A DNA stretch of 64,000 nt, taken from assembly GCA_022827245.1 (NCBI GenBank), contig JAJDTI010000098.1, forward strand, positions 1 to 64,000. The letters run 5' to 3'. The position numbers and the translations under genes were made by a program. The DNA is from Pseudomonadales bacterium (lineage in GTDB: Bacteria > Pseudomonadota > Gammaproteobacteria > Pseudomonadales > Azotimanducaceae). Of the stretch, positions 1 through 12,258 are shown piece by piece (position 1 is the first letter of the stretch; every line of letters begins with the position of its first letter). The notes beneath the pieces are model-generated. The model searched no databases, was not told the DNA's origin, and was given only the letters and a program-made list of their open reading frames with translations.

Positions 1-1
1 T

Positions 2-163
2 GTCGGACTCGCGCCGGGCTATGCCTTCGGTCCCGGCAACGAGTCCCATTTCCGACTTTGTTTCGCGCAGTCGCACGAACGGCTCGAGGAGGGCCTGCGG
101 CGCGTGGTCGGGTACCTGGAGCGGCACGCGAACAGGCTCGATCGGATTGCGGAGACGCCGTAG
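2..163 (+). CDS. C-terminal end of a class I/II PLP-dependent aminotransferase (truncated by the window edge)
   Basis: Frame 2 reads VGLAPGYAFGPGNESHFRLCFAQSHERLEEGLRRVVGYLERHANRLDRIAETP* ; typical C-terminus of aspartate/tyrosine-type aminotransferases; stop TAG 161-163. Confidence 0.7.
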   Translation, partial: VGLAPGYAFGPGNESHFRLCFAQSHERLEEGLRRVVGYLERHANRLDRIAETP

Positions 164-169
164 CCGCGA

Positions 170-610
170 GTTGCTCTGGCGGGCGACACCAATGTCATTT
201 CGGCGTTGGCTCCCGGCCGGGCCGAGCGGTCGGCGACGCTTGTAGAGTGGATGGATCGCAACGCGGACGACCTGTTCCTGTCGGTGGTCACCGTCAGCGA
301 GATCGCCCGGGGCATCGCGAAGCTTGAGCGCATCCGGGCGGTGGCGCGGGCGAAACGGTTGCGCGAGTGGTGGGAACTCACGCGGCACCTCCACGGCGGC
401 AGACTGCTTCCGTTCGACGCCGCGGCGGCGGAGATCGCCGGGGCGCTGGGTGACCGGGCGGAGGCCTCGGGCCATACCACGGGCTTCGCGGACATCGCCA
501 TCGCCGCCACCGCGGTGCGGCATGGCCTGACGGTGCTGACGCGCAACCTGCGTCATTTCGAGCCGCTCGGCGTCAGCGCCATCGACCCGATCGAAACGCT
601 CCCGCCATGA
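170..610 (+). CDS. VapC-like PIN-domain ribonuclease, probably a relic (no canonical start before the DTN motif)
   Basis: Reading frame VALAGDTNVISALAPG...VTVSEIARGI...FADIAIAATAVRHGLTVLTRNLRHF; PIN acidic residues present; first canonical start (TTG 206) lies downstream of DTNVIS. Confidence 0.65.
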   Translation, partial: VALAGDTNVISALAPGRAERSATLVEWMDRNADDLFLSVVTVSEIARGIAKLERIRAVARAKRLREWWELTRHLHGGRLLPFDAAAAEIAGALGDRAEASGHTTGFADIAIAATAVRHGLTVLTRNLRHFEPLGVSAIDPIETLPP

Positions 611-726
611 TGTGAACCGTCGGGTGCTTGCGCGCTCGGCCCCGACGACACGGCCCCGACGAGACGTTGGCCTGCCGCCCCCGCGGGCGCTATGCTCCCG
701 CGGTTCCACTTGGCGGAGAGCATCCG

Positions 727-1386
727 ATGAGAAAGCGCGTGGCCGGACTCCTCGCGGCCCTGTTGGTCGCGGCGTCGCCCCTGGCGGCCGAGATTCCCCT
801 GGACGACGTCGAGGCCGTCGAGTTCCGCAATGCCGAGGGCAGCGTCACGACCTTCAAGGGCCAGCCCGCCCTGCAGGTGATCGGGCCCATGACCCGGGCC
901 GAGGACAAGCTCGCCGTGGTGGACGCGGAACTCGCCAACGGCACGATCGAAGTCGAACTGGCCGGGGGCGTGCAGGAAGGCGCGATGGCCGCGGCGCGCG
1001 GCTTCGTCGGCGTCGCGTTCCACGTCCAGGACGGCGGCGAGAAGTTCGAGGCGTTCTACCTCCGCCCCACGAACGGCCGGGCCGAGGACCAGGAGCGCCG
1101 CAACCACTCGAGCCAGTACATCTCGTTCCCGGACCACCCTTGGCACAAGCTCCGCGAGGAGACACCGAGCAGGTACGAGGCGTACGTCGACCTGGTCCCG
1201 GACGAGTGGACCAGCGTTCGCATCACCGTGAACGGCGACCAGGCGCGGCTCTACGTGCACGGCAACGAGCAGCCGACGCTCATCGTGAACGACCTCAAGC
1301 TGCCGGAGTCGTCCGGACGCGTGGGGCTCTGGGTCGGACCGGGAACGCGGGCCCACTTCCGGAATCTGCGGGTCAGCGCGGAGTAG
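727..1386 (+). CDS. Secreted concanavalin-like/DUF1080-type protein with signal peptide
   Basis: ATG 727; hydrophobic N-terminus MRKRVAGLLAALLVAASPLAA; LamG/3-keto-disaccharide hydrolase-like beta-rich sequence (SVRITVNGDQARLYVHG...GRVGLWVGPGTRAHFRNLRV). Confidence 0.6.
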   Translation: MRKRVAGLLAALLVAASPLAAEIPLDDVEAVEFRNAEGSVTTFKGQPALQVIGPMTRAEDKLAVVDAELANGTIEVELAGGVQEGAMAAARGFVGVAFHVQDGGEKFEAFYLRPTNGRAEDQERRNHSSQYISFPDHPWHKLREETPSRYEAYVDLVPDEWTSVRITVNGDQARLYVHGNEQPTLIVNDLKLPESSGRVGLWVGPGTRAHFRNLRVSAE

Positions 1387-1394
1387 GGACCGCC

Positions 1395-1412
1395 GGCGCG
1401 CCTCCGCGCGCC
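1395..1412. terminator. GC hairpin GGCGCGC-ctcc-GCGCGCC between genes (no U-tract)
   Basis: Perfect 7-bp stem with 4-nt loop in the gap between 1386 and 1426. Confidence 0.35.
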
Positions 1413-1425
1413 TTGACGAGATGCC

Positions 1426-4400
1426 ATGCGCGTTCTCTCCCTCGACCTGGAGGTTGACCGGCGTACGGCGCGCATTCACGCCTTCGCGGCCGTCCGTCAG
1501 GACGGCGAGGCGCTGGTCCGTGGGCGTATTCGTGCGGGGGACCTGCCGGCAGCCCTCCGGGAGCTCGATGCGTTCGCCGCCGACGCGGAGTACCTGCTCG
1601 GCCACAACCTGATCGACTTCGACGTCCCGCACCTGCGTGCGGCCGCGCCGGAACTCCGGCTGTTGCGGCTACCGCGCCTGGACACGTTGCGGCTCAGTCC
1701 GCTGGCGTTCCCGGCGAACCCCTACCACCACCTCGTCAAGCACTACCAGGACGGGGGCCTCGTGAGAGGGCAGCGAAACGATCCCCGGCTGGACGCCGAC
1801 ACGGCGCTGGAACTGTTCGACGACGAGCGGGACGCGCTACGCCGCGCCGATGACGATCTCCTGGTGGCGTGGCACTGGTTGACGGGAGCGGATCCCGACG
1901 GCCGCGGGTTCGCGGACCTGTTCAGCGAACTGAGGGGCAGCGGCACACCCCCGGAGGTCGACGCCCGGGCTGCCGTCTCGAGATACCTGTCCGGGCGGTC
2001 GTGCGCGCACTGGGCTGACGTCGATGCGGAGGGGGCGGCCGGCTGGCCCATGGCGTACGCGCTGGCCTGGCTGTCCGTCGCGGGCGGCAACTCGGTCATG
2101 CCGCCGTGGGTGCGTCACCAGTTCCCGGCGGCCGGCGCGCTGGTGCGCGGGCTGCGCGACGTGCCCTGCGGCGATCCTGGCTGTGGCTGGTGTGCACAGC
2201 GGCACGACGCGAGGCGGGAGTTGCGGCGCTGGTTCGGCTACGACGGCTTTCGGCCCGAGCCCGTCACCGGGGACGGTCAGCCCATGCAGGGAGAGATCGT
2301 CAGGGCGGCGATGGCGCGTCGGTCCGTGCTTGGCATTCTCCCGACCGGCGCGGGCAAGTCGCTGTGCTACCAGATTCCTGCGCTGTCGCGGTACGACAAG
2401 ACCGGCGCCCTGACGGTCGTGATCTCGCCGCTCGTAGCGCTGATGGCCGACCAGGTCGCGGGTCTCGAGGCGCGCGGCATCGGCTCGTGCGTCACCGTCA
2501 ACGGGATGCTGTCCATGCCGGAGCGCACCGAAGCCCTCGACCGGGTCCGGCTCGGCGACGCTGCGATCGTGCTCACGTCGCCCGAACAACTGCGCAACCC
2601 GTCCGTGCGGCGCGCCATCGCGCAGCGCGAGATCGGGGCATGGGTCCTGGACGAGGCGCACTGCCTTTCGCGCTGGGGCCATGACTTCCGTCCGGACTAC
2701 CGCTACATCGGCCGCTTCATCCGGGAACACGGAGGAGACGTACCGGCGCCGGTAATGTGCCTGACCGCCACCGCGAAGCTCGACGTGATCCGGGACATCT
2801 GCGATCACTTCCGGGAGCACCTCGGCATCGAGTTCATCGCCTTCAACGGCGGTGCACGGCGCGACAACCTCGAGTTCGTGGTGGCGCCAACCGAGCCGGC
2901 GCACAAGTTCTCCGACATCCACGCCTTCCTCGTCGCCGATCTGCCGCCGGACCGGCCGGGGGGCGCAATCGTCTACTGCGCCACCCGAAGACGGTGCGAG
3001 GAGGTAGCCGAGTACCTGAGCCGGAAGGGTGTCGAGGCCGCGTACTTCCACGCCGGCCTCGCCCCGGAGAGCAAGAAGGACACCCAGCGCCGCTTCCTCG
3101 AGGGCGAAGTGCGCGTGATCGCCGCGACCAACGCCTTCGGCATGGGGATCGACAAGCCCGACGTCCGCCTGGTCATTCACGCGGACATCCCGGGTTCCCT
3201 CGAGAACTACCTGCAGGAAGCGGGGCGCGCCGGCCGCGACCGGGAGTCGGCGCGCTGCGTGCTGCTCTACACGGCCGAGGACGTGGAGCGGCAGTTCGGC
3301 ATGTCGGCGCGCTCGCGCCTCACGCGACGCGAGATCCACGGCGTGCTGCGCGCGTTGCGCCACCTGGACCGCAAGGGGCGGCTGGGCGGCGAGGTGGTGG
3401 CGACACCGGGCGAGATCCTGCTGGAAGACGACGAACAGGCCTTCGAGCGCGACAGCGCCACGGACGACACGCGGGTGCGGACCGGCATCGCCTGGCTCGA
3501 GGATGCCGCGCTCCTGACCCGCGAGGAGAACCGTGTACAGGTGTTCCCTTCCTCGCTGCTGGTCGACTCCCTGGAGGACGCGCGGCGGCGCCTTGCCGCT
3601 CGTGGGAACCTCGCGGAGGAGCGGCGGCAGACACTGCTGCGCCTGGTCAAGGCGTTGATCGAGGCGGACCCGGACGAGGGTATCTCCACGGACGAGTTGA
3701 TGGGCGCGACGGGCATGACGTCGGAGGCCGTGCAGGGCGCCATGCACGACCTGGAGCAGCTCGGGCTCGCCCGGGACGACACCGCGCTGACGGCGTTCGT
3801 GCATGCCGGGGTCGCCCATCCGTCGACCCGGCGGCTCGAGGAGGCGCGGGACCTCGAGGTGGCGCTGATCGGACACATGCGCGAAGCCGCGCCCGATCTC
3901 GACCGGGGAGCCTCGTCCATCCTGCACCGCCGGGTCGCGGCCCAGACCCTGAAGGATGCGGGGTTGCCCCACGCGCTGCCCGACCGGCTGCTGCGCATCC
4001 TGCGCAGCATCTCGCAGGATGGCCGGGGCGATGCGCGGGCCGAGGGCGGCTCCGGGGGCAGCATCGACTTGAGGACCGTCGGCGCCGAAGCGGTGGCCGT
4101 GACGCTGAGGCGGGGCTGGACGGCGTTGGAGCGCACCGCGGAAATCCGTCGTCAAGCGGCGGGCATCCTGCTCGATCATTTCCTGGGACGGCTGCCGGAC
4201 GGCCTGCGCGGGACCGATCTGCTGGTCGAGACCACGTTGGGCGATCTGCGGGCGGCGTTGGCCGACGACCTGGTGCTGGGCAGCCAGGAGCGCGACGTGC
4301 CGAAGCTACTGGTCCGGGCGCTGTTGTGGCTGCACGAGCAGGAGGTCCTCCGGCTGAACAAGGGTCTCGCCGTCTTTCGGCCGGCGATGACGATTCACCT

Positions 4401-6573
4401 CGCGGAAGGCGGAGGAGCGGCGCGCCGCGGCTTCGCGAAGGCGGACTTCGAACCGCTGGCGCTGCACTACCGCGAACAGGTCCTGCAGATCCACGTCATG
4501 GCGGAGTTCGCGACGCGCGGCCTTGCGGCGATGGCGGATGCGGTGCGCATGTCCATGGACTACTTCGTTCTCGAGCGCGAGGCGTTCCTCGCGCGATGGC
4601 TCCCGGAGGTCGACACGGAGCGTCAGACCACCCCGGAGACCTGGCGCGCCGTCGTGGAAGCGCTGAGCCCTGCCCAGCGGCGTATCGTGGTCGACGACCG
4701 GGAAGACGCCAACGTCCTCGTACTCGCGGGTCCCGGTTCCGGGAAGACCCGGGTCCTCGTGCACCGGATCGCGTACCTGGTGCGGGTCCGGCGCGAGGAC
4801 CCGCGCGGCGTTCTCGCGCTCGCCTACAACCGCCATGCGGCCGTCGAGATCCGTCGTCGCCTCCTGGACCTCATCGGCGACGACGCGCGGAGCGTGACGG
4901 TGCTGACCTGCCATGCGTTGGCCATGCGGCTGGTCGGCGCAAGCTTCGCGGCCGGGACGCCGGCGACGGCCGCGGAGGGTTCGCGGAGCCCGTTCGCCGA
5001 AGTCCTCCGGGAAGCCGCCGCGCTGCTGCGCGGAGCCGGCGTGGCGGCGGACGAAGCGGACCTGCAGCGGGAACGCCTGCTGGGCGGATTCCGCTGGATC
5101 CTGGTGGACGAGTACCAGGACATCGATCGCGACCAGTACGCACTGATCTCCGCCCTGGCGGGACGCACGCTCAACGACGACCACGGCAAGCTGAGCCTGT
5201 TCGCCGTGGGCGACGACGATCAGAACATCTACGACTTCGCCGGCGCCTCCGTGGAGTTCATCCGCCGCTTCACCGAGGACTACGGCGCGCAGCCGAGCTG
5301 GCTCGTCGAGAACTACCGGTCGACCGCGTACATCATCGATGCGGCCAACGCATTCATCGCTCCCGCGCGGCAACGGATGAAGTCCGCACACGATATCTGT
5401 GTCAATGGAGAGCGGGCCGGGGACGTGCCCGGGGGCGACTGGGAAACCCTCGATCCCGTCGCACGCGGCCGCGTGCAACTGCTGCCGGGAGGACAGGACG
5501 ATGTGGAGCAGGGCATGGCCGTCGTTCGGGAGTTCCAGCGGCTGGAGGCGCTGGCGGCGGAGCCCAAACCCTGGAGCTGGCGCCGTTGCGCGGTGATCGC
5601 ACGACACTGGGACAGCCTGGATCCGGTGCGAAGCCTGTGCGAGAGGGAAGGCATCCCGGTGCAGGTCGCCCGCGAGGACACCGGCTACTTCTGGCGCCTG
5701 CGCGAGACCCGGCGTCTCCTGGCCTGGCTGGACGACGCTCCGGAAGGGGTCGTAGATGCTGCCCGGCTCGAGGCATGGCTCGGCGACGGGGCCGGCGACG
5801 ACTGGCTCGGCGTTCTGCGTGAAGCCGTCGCGGACTTCCGCCTGGAGGCGGGCGATGCTGAGACGCCGGTGGAGGCCTTCCGGGAATGGCTGGCCGAGTG
5901 GGGCCGCGAGCTGCGGCGGCGCCAGACCGGCTTGCTGCTGCTGACCGCCCACCGCGCCAAGGGCATGGAGTTCGATCATGTCGTCGTGCTCGACGGCGAC
6001 TGGCGCAGCTTCGCCCCCGGCGAAGACCCGGACGCCGGGCGGCGGCTCTTCTACGTGGCGATGACTCGGGCGCGCAGGACGCTGGCGCTGGCCCGCCTGG
6101 TCCGGCCTGGCCGGTATGCCTCGGAGCTGAGGGATCAGCCCGCGGCGGCGCCCATCCCCGAGCTCGAGGGTTGCCCGGCGGTGCTCGCGCGGCCGGCGGG
6201 CGTTCTGCCGACGCCGCCGGAGGAGGCCTATCGGCGCATGCGCTCGCTGTCGCTGGGGGACGTGGACCTGAGTTTTCCGGGTCGACGCCCGTCGTCCAAC
6301 CGGATGCACGCCGACATCCGCGGCCTGCGGCCCGGCGACCCGCTCGCGTTGCGCAGCGACCGCGCACCGTGGGAGATCACCACGCCGGAGGGACGCACGG
6401 TGGGGCGCTTCGCCAAGGCGTACGAGCCGCCCGGCCCCGTGCGCGCGGCGCGCGTCCGGGCGATCGTCCGGTGGACGCGCGACGACAGCGAACCCGAGTA
6501 CCGCACCGGCCTGCGCTGCGAGGCCTGGGAGGTGGTGGTGCCAGAGCTGGTCCTCGAGCCGGTGGTGACCTAG
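1426..6573 (+). CDS. Exonuclease-RecQ helicase-UvrD/Rep helicase fusion protein (1715 aa)
   Basis: N-term LSLDLEVD/HNLIDFDVPHL (DEDD-exonuclease-like); RecQ motifs ILPTGAGKSLCYQIPAL, LDEAHCLSRWGHDFRPDYR, NAFGMGIDKPDVRLVIH, SLENYLQEAGRAGRD; UvrD motifs VLAGPGSGKTRVL, ILVDEYQDID, VGDDDQNIYDFAGA, LLTAHRAKGMEFDHVVVLDGDW, RLFYVAMTRARRTL. Confidence 0.9.
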   Translation: MRVLSLDLEVDRRTARIHAFAAVRQDGEALVRGRIRAGDLPAALRELDAFAADAEYLLGHNLIDFDVPHLRAAAPELRLLRLPRLDTLRLSPLAFPANPYHHLVKHYQDGGLVRGQRNDPRLDADTALELFDDERDALRRADDDLLVAWHWLTGADPDGRGFADLFSELRGSGTPPEVDARAAVSRYLSGRSCAHWADVDAEGAAGWPMAYALAWLSVAGGNSVMPPWVRHQFPAAGALVRGLRDVPCGDPGCGWCAQRHDARRELRRWFGYDGFRPEPVTGDGQPMQGEIVRAAMARRSVLGILPTGAGKSLCYQIPALSRYDKTGALTVVISPLVALMADQVAGLEARGIGSCVTVNGMLSMPERTEALDRVRLGDAAIVLTSPEQLRNPSVRRAIAQREIGAWVLDEAHCLSRWGHDFRPDYRYIGRFIREHGGDVPAPVMCLTATAKLDVIRDICDHFREHLGIEFIAFNGGARRDNLEFVVAPTEPAHKFSDIHAFLVADLPPDRPGGAIVYCATRRRCEEVAEYLSRKGVEAAYFHAGLAPESKKDTQRRFLEGEVRVIAATNAFGMGIDKPDVRLVIHADIPGSLENYLQEAGRAGRDRESARCVLLYTAEDVERQFGMSARSRLTRREIHGVLRALRHLDRKGRLGGEVVATPGEILLEDDEQAFERDSATDDTRVRTGIAWLEDAALLTREENRVQVFPSSLLVDSLEDARRRLAARGNLAEERRQTLLRLVKALIEADPDEGISTDELMGATGMTSEAVQGAMHDLEQLGLARDDTALTAFVHAGVAHPSTRRLEEARDLEVALIGHMREAAPDLDRGASSILHRRVAAQTLKDAGLPHALPDRLLRILRSISQDGRGDARAEGGSGGSIDLRTVGAEAVAVTLRRGWTALERTAEIRRQAAGILLDHFLGRLPDGLRGTDLLVETTLGDLRAALADDLVLGSQERDVPKLLVRALLWLHEQEVLRLNKGLAVFRPAMTIHLAEGGGAARRGFAKADFEPLALHYREQVLQIHVMAEFATRGLAAMADAVRMSMDYFVLEREAFLARWLPEVDTERQTTPETWRAVVEALSPAQRRIVVDDREDANVLVLAGPGSGKTRVLVHRIAYLVRVRREDPRGVLALAYNRHAAVEIRRRLLDLIGDDARSVTVLTCHALAMRLVGASFAAGTPATAAEGSRSPFAEVLREAAALLRGAGVAADEADLQRERLLGGFRWILVDEYQDIDRDQYALISALAGRTLNDDHGKLSLFAVGDDDQNIYDFAGASVEFIRRFTEDYGAQPSWLVENYRSTAYIIDAANAFIAPARQRMKSAHDICVNGERAGDVPGGDWETLDPVARGRVQLLPGGQDDVEQGMAVVREFQRLEALAAEPKPWSWRRCAVIARHWDSLDPVRSLCEREGIPVQVAREDTGYFWRLRETRRLLAWLDDAPEGVVDAARLEAWLGDGAGDDWLGVLREAVADFRLEAGDAETPVEAFREWLAEWGRELRRRQTGLLLLTAHRAKGMEFDHVVVLDGDWRSFAPGEDPDAGRRLFYVAMTRARRTLALARLVRPGRYASELRDQPAAAPIPELEGCPAVLARPAGVLPTPPEEAYRRMRSLSLGDVDLSFPGRRPSSNRMHADIRGLRPGDPLALRSDRAPWEITTPEGRTVGRFAKAYEPPGPVRAARVRAIVRWTRDDSEPEYRTGLRCEAWEVVVPELVLEPVVT

Positions 6574-6668
6574 GGCAGGGGATGTCGCCCTGAGCGTTCA
6601 CTTGACCGACCTACAGGGGTGGACAGCCGGCTGGATGCCGCTATGCGGCCAAGGATGGCGGCCGGATC

Positions 6669-9484
<2,816 letters not shown>

Positions 9485-9535
9485 GATGCGCACCCCCCGG
9501 GCGCGGTGTGACCGGGACCGGCGAGGAGGAGCTAC

Positions 9536-10969
9536 GTGAACACCGGGCAACGCGCGACGCTGGACGCACCGGACCTTGCGACGCAACCGGTCTCGGTGAC
9601 GCGCAAGATGGCCGCGGCGCTACCGGAGTTGCGCCGCACGGCCGAAGCGAGCGGCCTCACCATTCACCACCTCGGCGCCGGCTATCCGAATCCCGAGGTC
9701 ACGGACCCGCGGGGCTTCCTGGCCGGAGAGGCCGCCTTCTACGAACACCTGCGGGCGCGGGAAGGCGTCAACGACCCGGACGCGCTGCCGGAGTTCCTGC
9801 GGGAGTCGTACGCCTACACGGACACCCTCGGTCCCGTCGGGCCGCGGAAGTCCTTCGCCCGGGTCTACGGCGCGGACTGGGACGTCGAGATCGATCCGGC
9901 ACGGCTGATCCCCACGGTCGGAGCGACGGGCGGCATCAGCCTGATGTGCTCCCTCTTCGAGCGACCGGGCCGGCCGGTGGCGTACGTGACGGACGCGCCG
10001 ACGTACGCCGGGTTCCTCGCGCGGGCGACGCTCTGCCGGCACGCGCGCATCTTCAGCGTGGACATGGACGCGGAGGGGCCGGATCCCGAGCGTTTCCGGG
10101 CGGCGATCGCGGACGCCCGCGCGGCGGGGTACTTCGTGCCGTTCTACTACACGGTTCCAGACGGCCACAATCCGGCCGGCTTCTCGTTCAGCGCGCGCCG
10201 GCGGGAGGAGATCCTCGAGATCGCGCGGGACGAGGGCATCCTGATCGTGGAGGACGCCCCGTACGTGTACATCAGCTACGCGGACCCCGGCGGGCGTCCG
10301 AAGCCCTTCGTGTCTCTCGACCCAGCGCGCACGGTACATCTCTTCACCGGCTCGAAGATCGGCCTGCCCGGCCCGCGCGTCGGCTTCGTCTACACGGAGG
10401 CGGAACTCGAGATCGAGGGCGGGCGCCGGGAACCGCTCACGGACCTCCTGCTCACCGAGGCGAGCGCGGACATCCTGTTCCACAACCCGAAGGCGCTGCG
10501 TTCGTTCGAGTCGCTGCTGCACGAACCGTCCGGGACGCTACGGGAATCGCTGTGGCCGGTCGCGGACGCGAAGCTCGCCGTTTACCGGGAGAACCGGAAG
10601 ATCATGCTGGACGGTCTCGAAGCGGGGCTCGGCGCATGGCCGGACCGCTTCCGGTGGACGGTGCCGGAGGCGGGGTTCTTCACGGTTTTCCGCTTTCTCA
10701 CGCCGGAGCTGGGCCCGCAGATCGTCACGGACGACGCCTTCGTCGAGCGTCTCGTCGCCCGGTATGGCGTGGTCGTGATCCCGATGTACGACTTCTACCC
10801 GCCGGACGCCCGGCAACGCGATCCGCGCGCGGGGCTCGACGAACTCAGGCTGTCGTTCTGTTTCACTGAGCGTACCGGGCCGGCGCGGGTCGCGGACCTG
10901 ACGGCGGCCGTCGCGGCCTTCGCGTACGCGGTCCGGACCGAGTCGGGCCTCGAGGCGAGCGCCCGGTGA
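9536..10969 (+). CDS. PLP-dependent aminotransferase, class I/II
   Basis: GTG after SD gaggaggag; PDGHNPAG, VEDAPYVYI, FTGSKIGLPGPRVGFV. Confidence 0.85.
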   Translation: MNTGQRATLDAPDLATQPVSVTRKMAAALPELRRTAEASGLTIHHLGAGYPNPEVTDPRGFLAGEAAFYEHLRAREGVNDPDALPEFLRESYAYTDTLGPVGPRKSFARVYGADWDVEIDPARLIPTVGATGGISLMCSLFERPGRPVAYVTDAPTYAGFLARATLCRHARIFSVDMDAEGPDPERFRAAIADARAAGYFVPFYYTVPDGHNPAGFSFSARRREEILEIARDEGILIVEDAPYVYISYADPGGRPKPFVSLDPARTVHLFTGSKIGLPGPRVGFVYTEAELEIEGGRREPLTDLLLTEASADILFHNPKALRSFESLLHEPSGTLRESLWPVADAKLAVYRENRKIMLDGLEAGLGAWPDRFRWTVPEAGFFTVFRFLTPELGPQIVTDDAFVERLVARYGVVVIPMYDFYPPDARQRDPRAGLDELRLSFCFTERTGPARVADLTAAVAAFAYAVRTESGLEASAR

Positions 10970-12258
10970 CGACGGGTCCGCAGCCGGGGCCGGTCGCCCC
11001 GGGAGAGCGCATCGAGGCGCTCGATGTCCTGCGCGGGTTCGCGCTGCTCGGCATCCTGCTGCTCAACATCATCGGCTTCGGACTGCCGTTCGTCTCCTAC
11101 CTGAACCCGGCCGCCGACGGCGCCACCGAGGGCCTGAACTTCGGCGTGTACGTCACGGTGGACGTCTTCTTCGAGGGGGCCCTGCGCGCGCTCTTCTCGA
11201 TGCTGTTCGGCGCCGGGGTGTGCCTGTTCGCCTCGGGGAGAGGCGCCGGGCCGTACTACCGGCGCCAGTCGCTGCTGCTGCTCTTCGGGTTCTTCGACGC
11301 GTTCGTGCTGCTGTGGACCGGGGACATCCTGGTGCCGTACGCCCTCGCCGGGCTCATCCTCTACCTGGCGCGCGACTGGCGGCCGCGCACGCTTTACATC
11401 GCCTCGGGCGTGGTCTTCGCGTACCTGGCCCTGCTCTATTCCGTCATCTGGATGGGGTTCGAGGCGCTGGGGGGACCGGTCGCCGAGATCCAGGCGCGGC
11501 TCGCGGCGGGGGAGGCGGTCAGCGCCGCCGACCGCGCGCTGCTCGCGCAGCATGCCGAGATGGCGTTCACGGTCCGCCCGCCGGAGGCGGAACTCGCGCG
11601 CGAGGTCGCCTCGTGGCGGGGGACATACGCCGAGTCCTTCGCCGCGAATGCCGCGGGGCTCCTCGGGTCGACCTACCCGGTCAACCTGCCCCTGGTGGTG
11701 TTCTGGGATGCCCTTGCCGGCATGCTGCTCGGGATGGCGCTCTTCCGGACAGGCGTGCTGCAGGCCAAGCGGTCGCCGCGGCTCTACGTGGTGCTTGCCG
11801 GAGCCGGCCTGGCGGTCGGTCTCGCGGTCAACGTGACGGAGGTCGGCCTGCGCGCGGGGTCGGGCTTCGATACCCAGTGGCTGCCGAGTTTCTCGTCGCC
11901 GCTCTACGACGTCGGCCGGATCGCCATGGGCCTCGGCTACCTCGGGCTCATCATGCTGGCCTGCCAGCGCGGTCTCTGGGAGGCCGTGCGGCGCGCGCTG
12001 GCGGCGGTGGGCCGCATGGCGCTGACCAACTACCTCATGCAGAGCCTCATCGGCCTGTTCGTGTTCCACGAGATCGGGCTCGGTTGGTGGAACGAGCTGG
12101 AGCGCTACCAGCTCTACTTCGTGGTCGCGGCGGTGTGGGCCTTCCAGGTCGCGTTCAGCGTCGCCTGGATGCGGCGCTACCGGTTCGGGCCGATAGAGTG
12201 GCTGTGGCGGGCGCTCACGTACGGGCGGCTGCCGCCGAACGCGTTGCCCGGCCGTTAG
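10966..12258 (+). CDS. DUF418 (YeiB-like) membrane protein
   Basis: ERIEALDVLRGFALLGILLLNI at N-term; C-term MALTNYLMQSLIG...FGPIEWLWRALTYG; overlaps the upstream stop. Confidence 0.85.
   Translation: MTTGPQPGPVAPGERIEALDVLRGFALLGILLLNIIGFGLPFVSYLNPAADGATEGLNFGVYVTVDVFFEGALRALFSMLFGAGVCLFASGRGAGPYYRRQSLLLLFGFFDAFVLLWTGDILVPYALAGLILYLARDWRPRTLYIASGVVFAYLALLYSVIWMGFEALGGPVAEIQARLAAGEAVSAADRALLAQHAEMAFTVRPPEAELAREVASWRGTYAESFAANAAGLLGSTYPVNLPLVVFWDALAGMLLGMALFRTGVLQAKRSPRLYVVLAGAGLAVGLAVNVTEVGLRAGSGFDTQWLPSFSSPLYDVGRIAMGLGYLGLIMLACQRGLWEAVRRALAAVGRMALTNYLMQSLIGLFVFHEIGLGWWNELERYQLYFVVAAVWAFQVAFSVAWMRRYRFGPIEWLWRALTYGRLPPNALPGR

Noticed and set aside
2757-5822. 1021-aa + ORF in another frame within the RecQ fusion gene
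   Set aside because: Arg/Pro/Gly/Ala-biased out-of-frame translation; the overlapping frame contains all helicase motifs
1426-6573. Calling the helicase fusion a defined anti-phage defence system
   Set aside because: The neighbours (DUF1080-like, adenosine deaminase, amidase) do not form a recognisable defence island; motif content alone supports DNA processing but not a defence role
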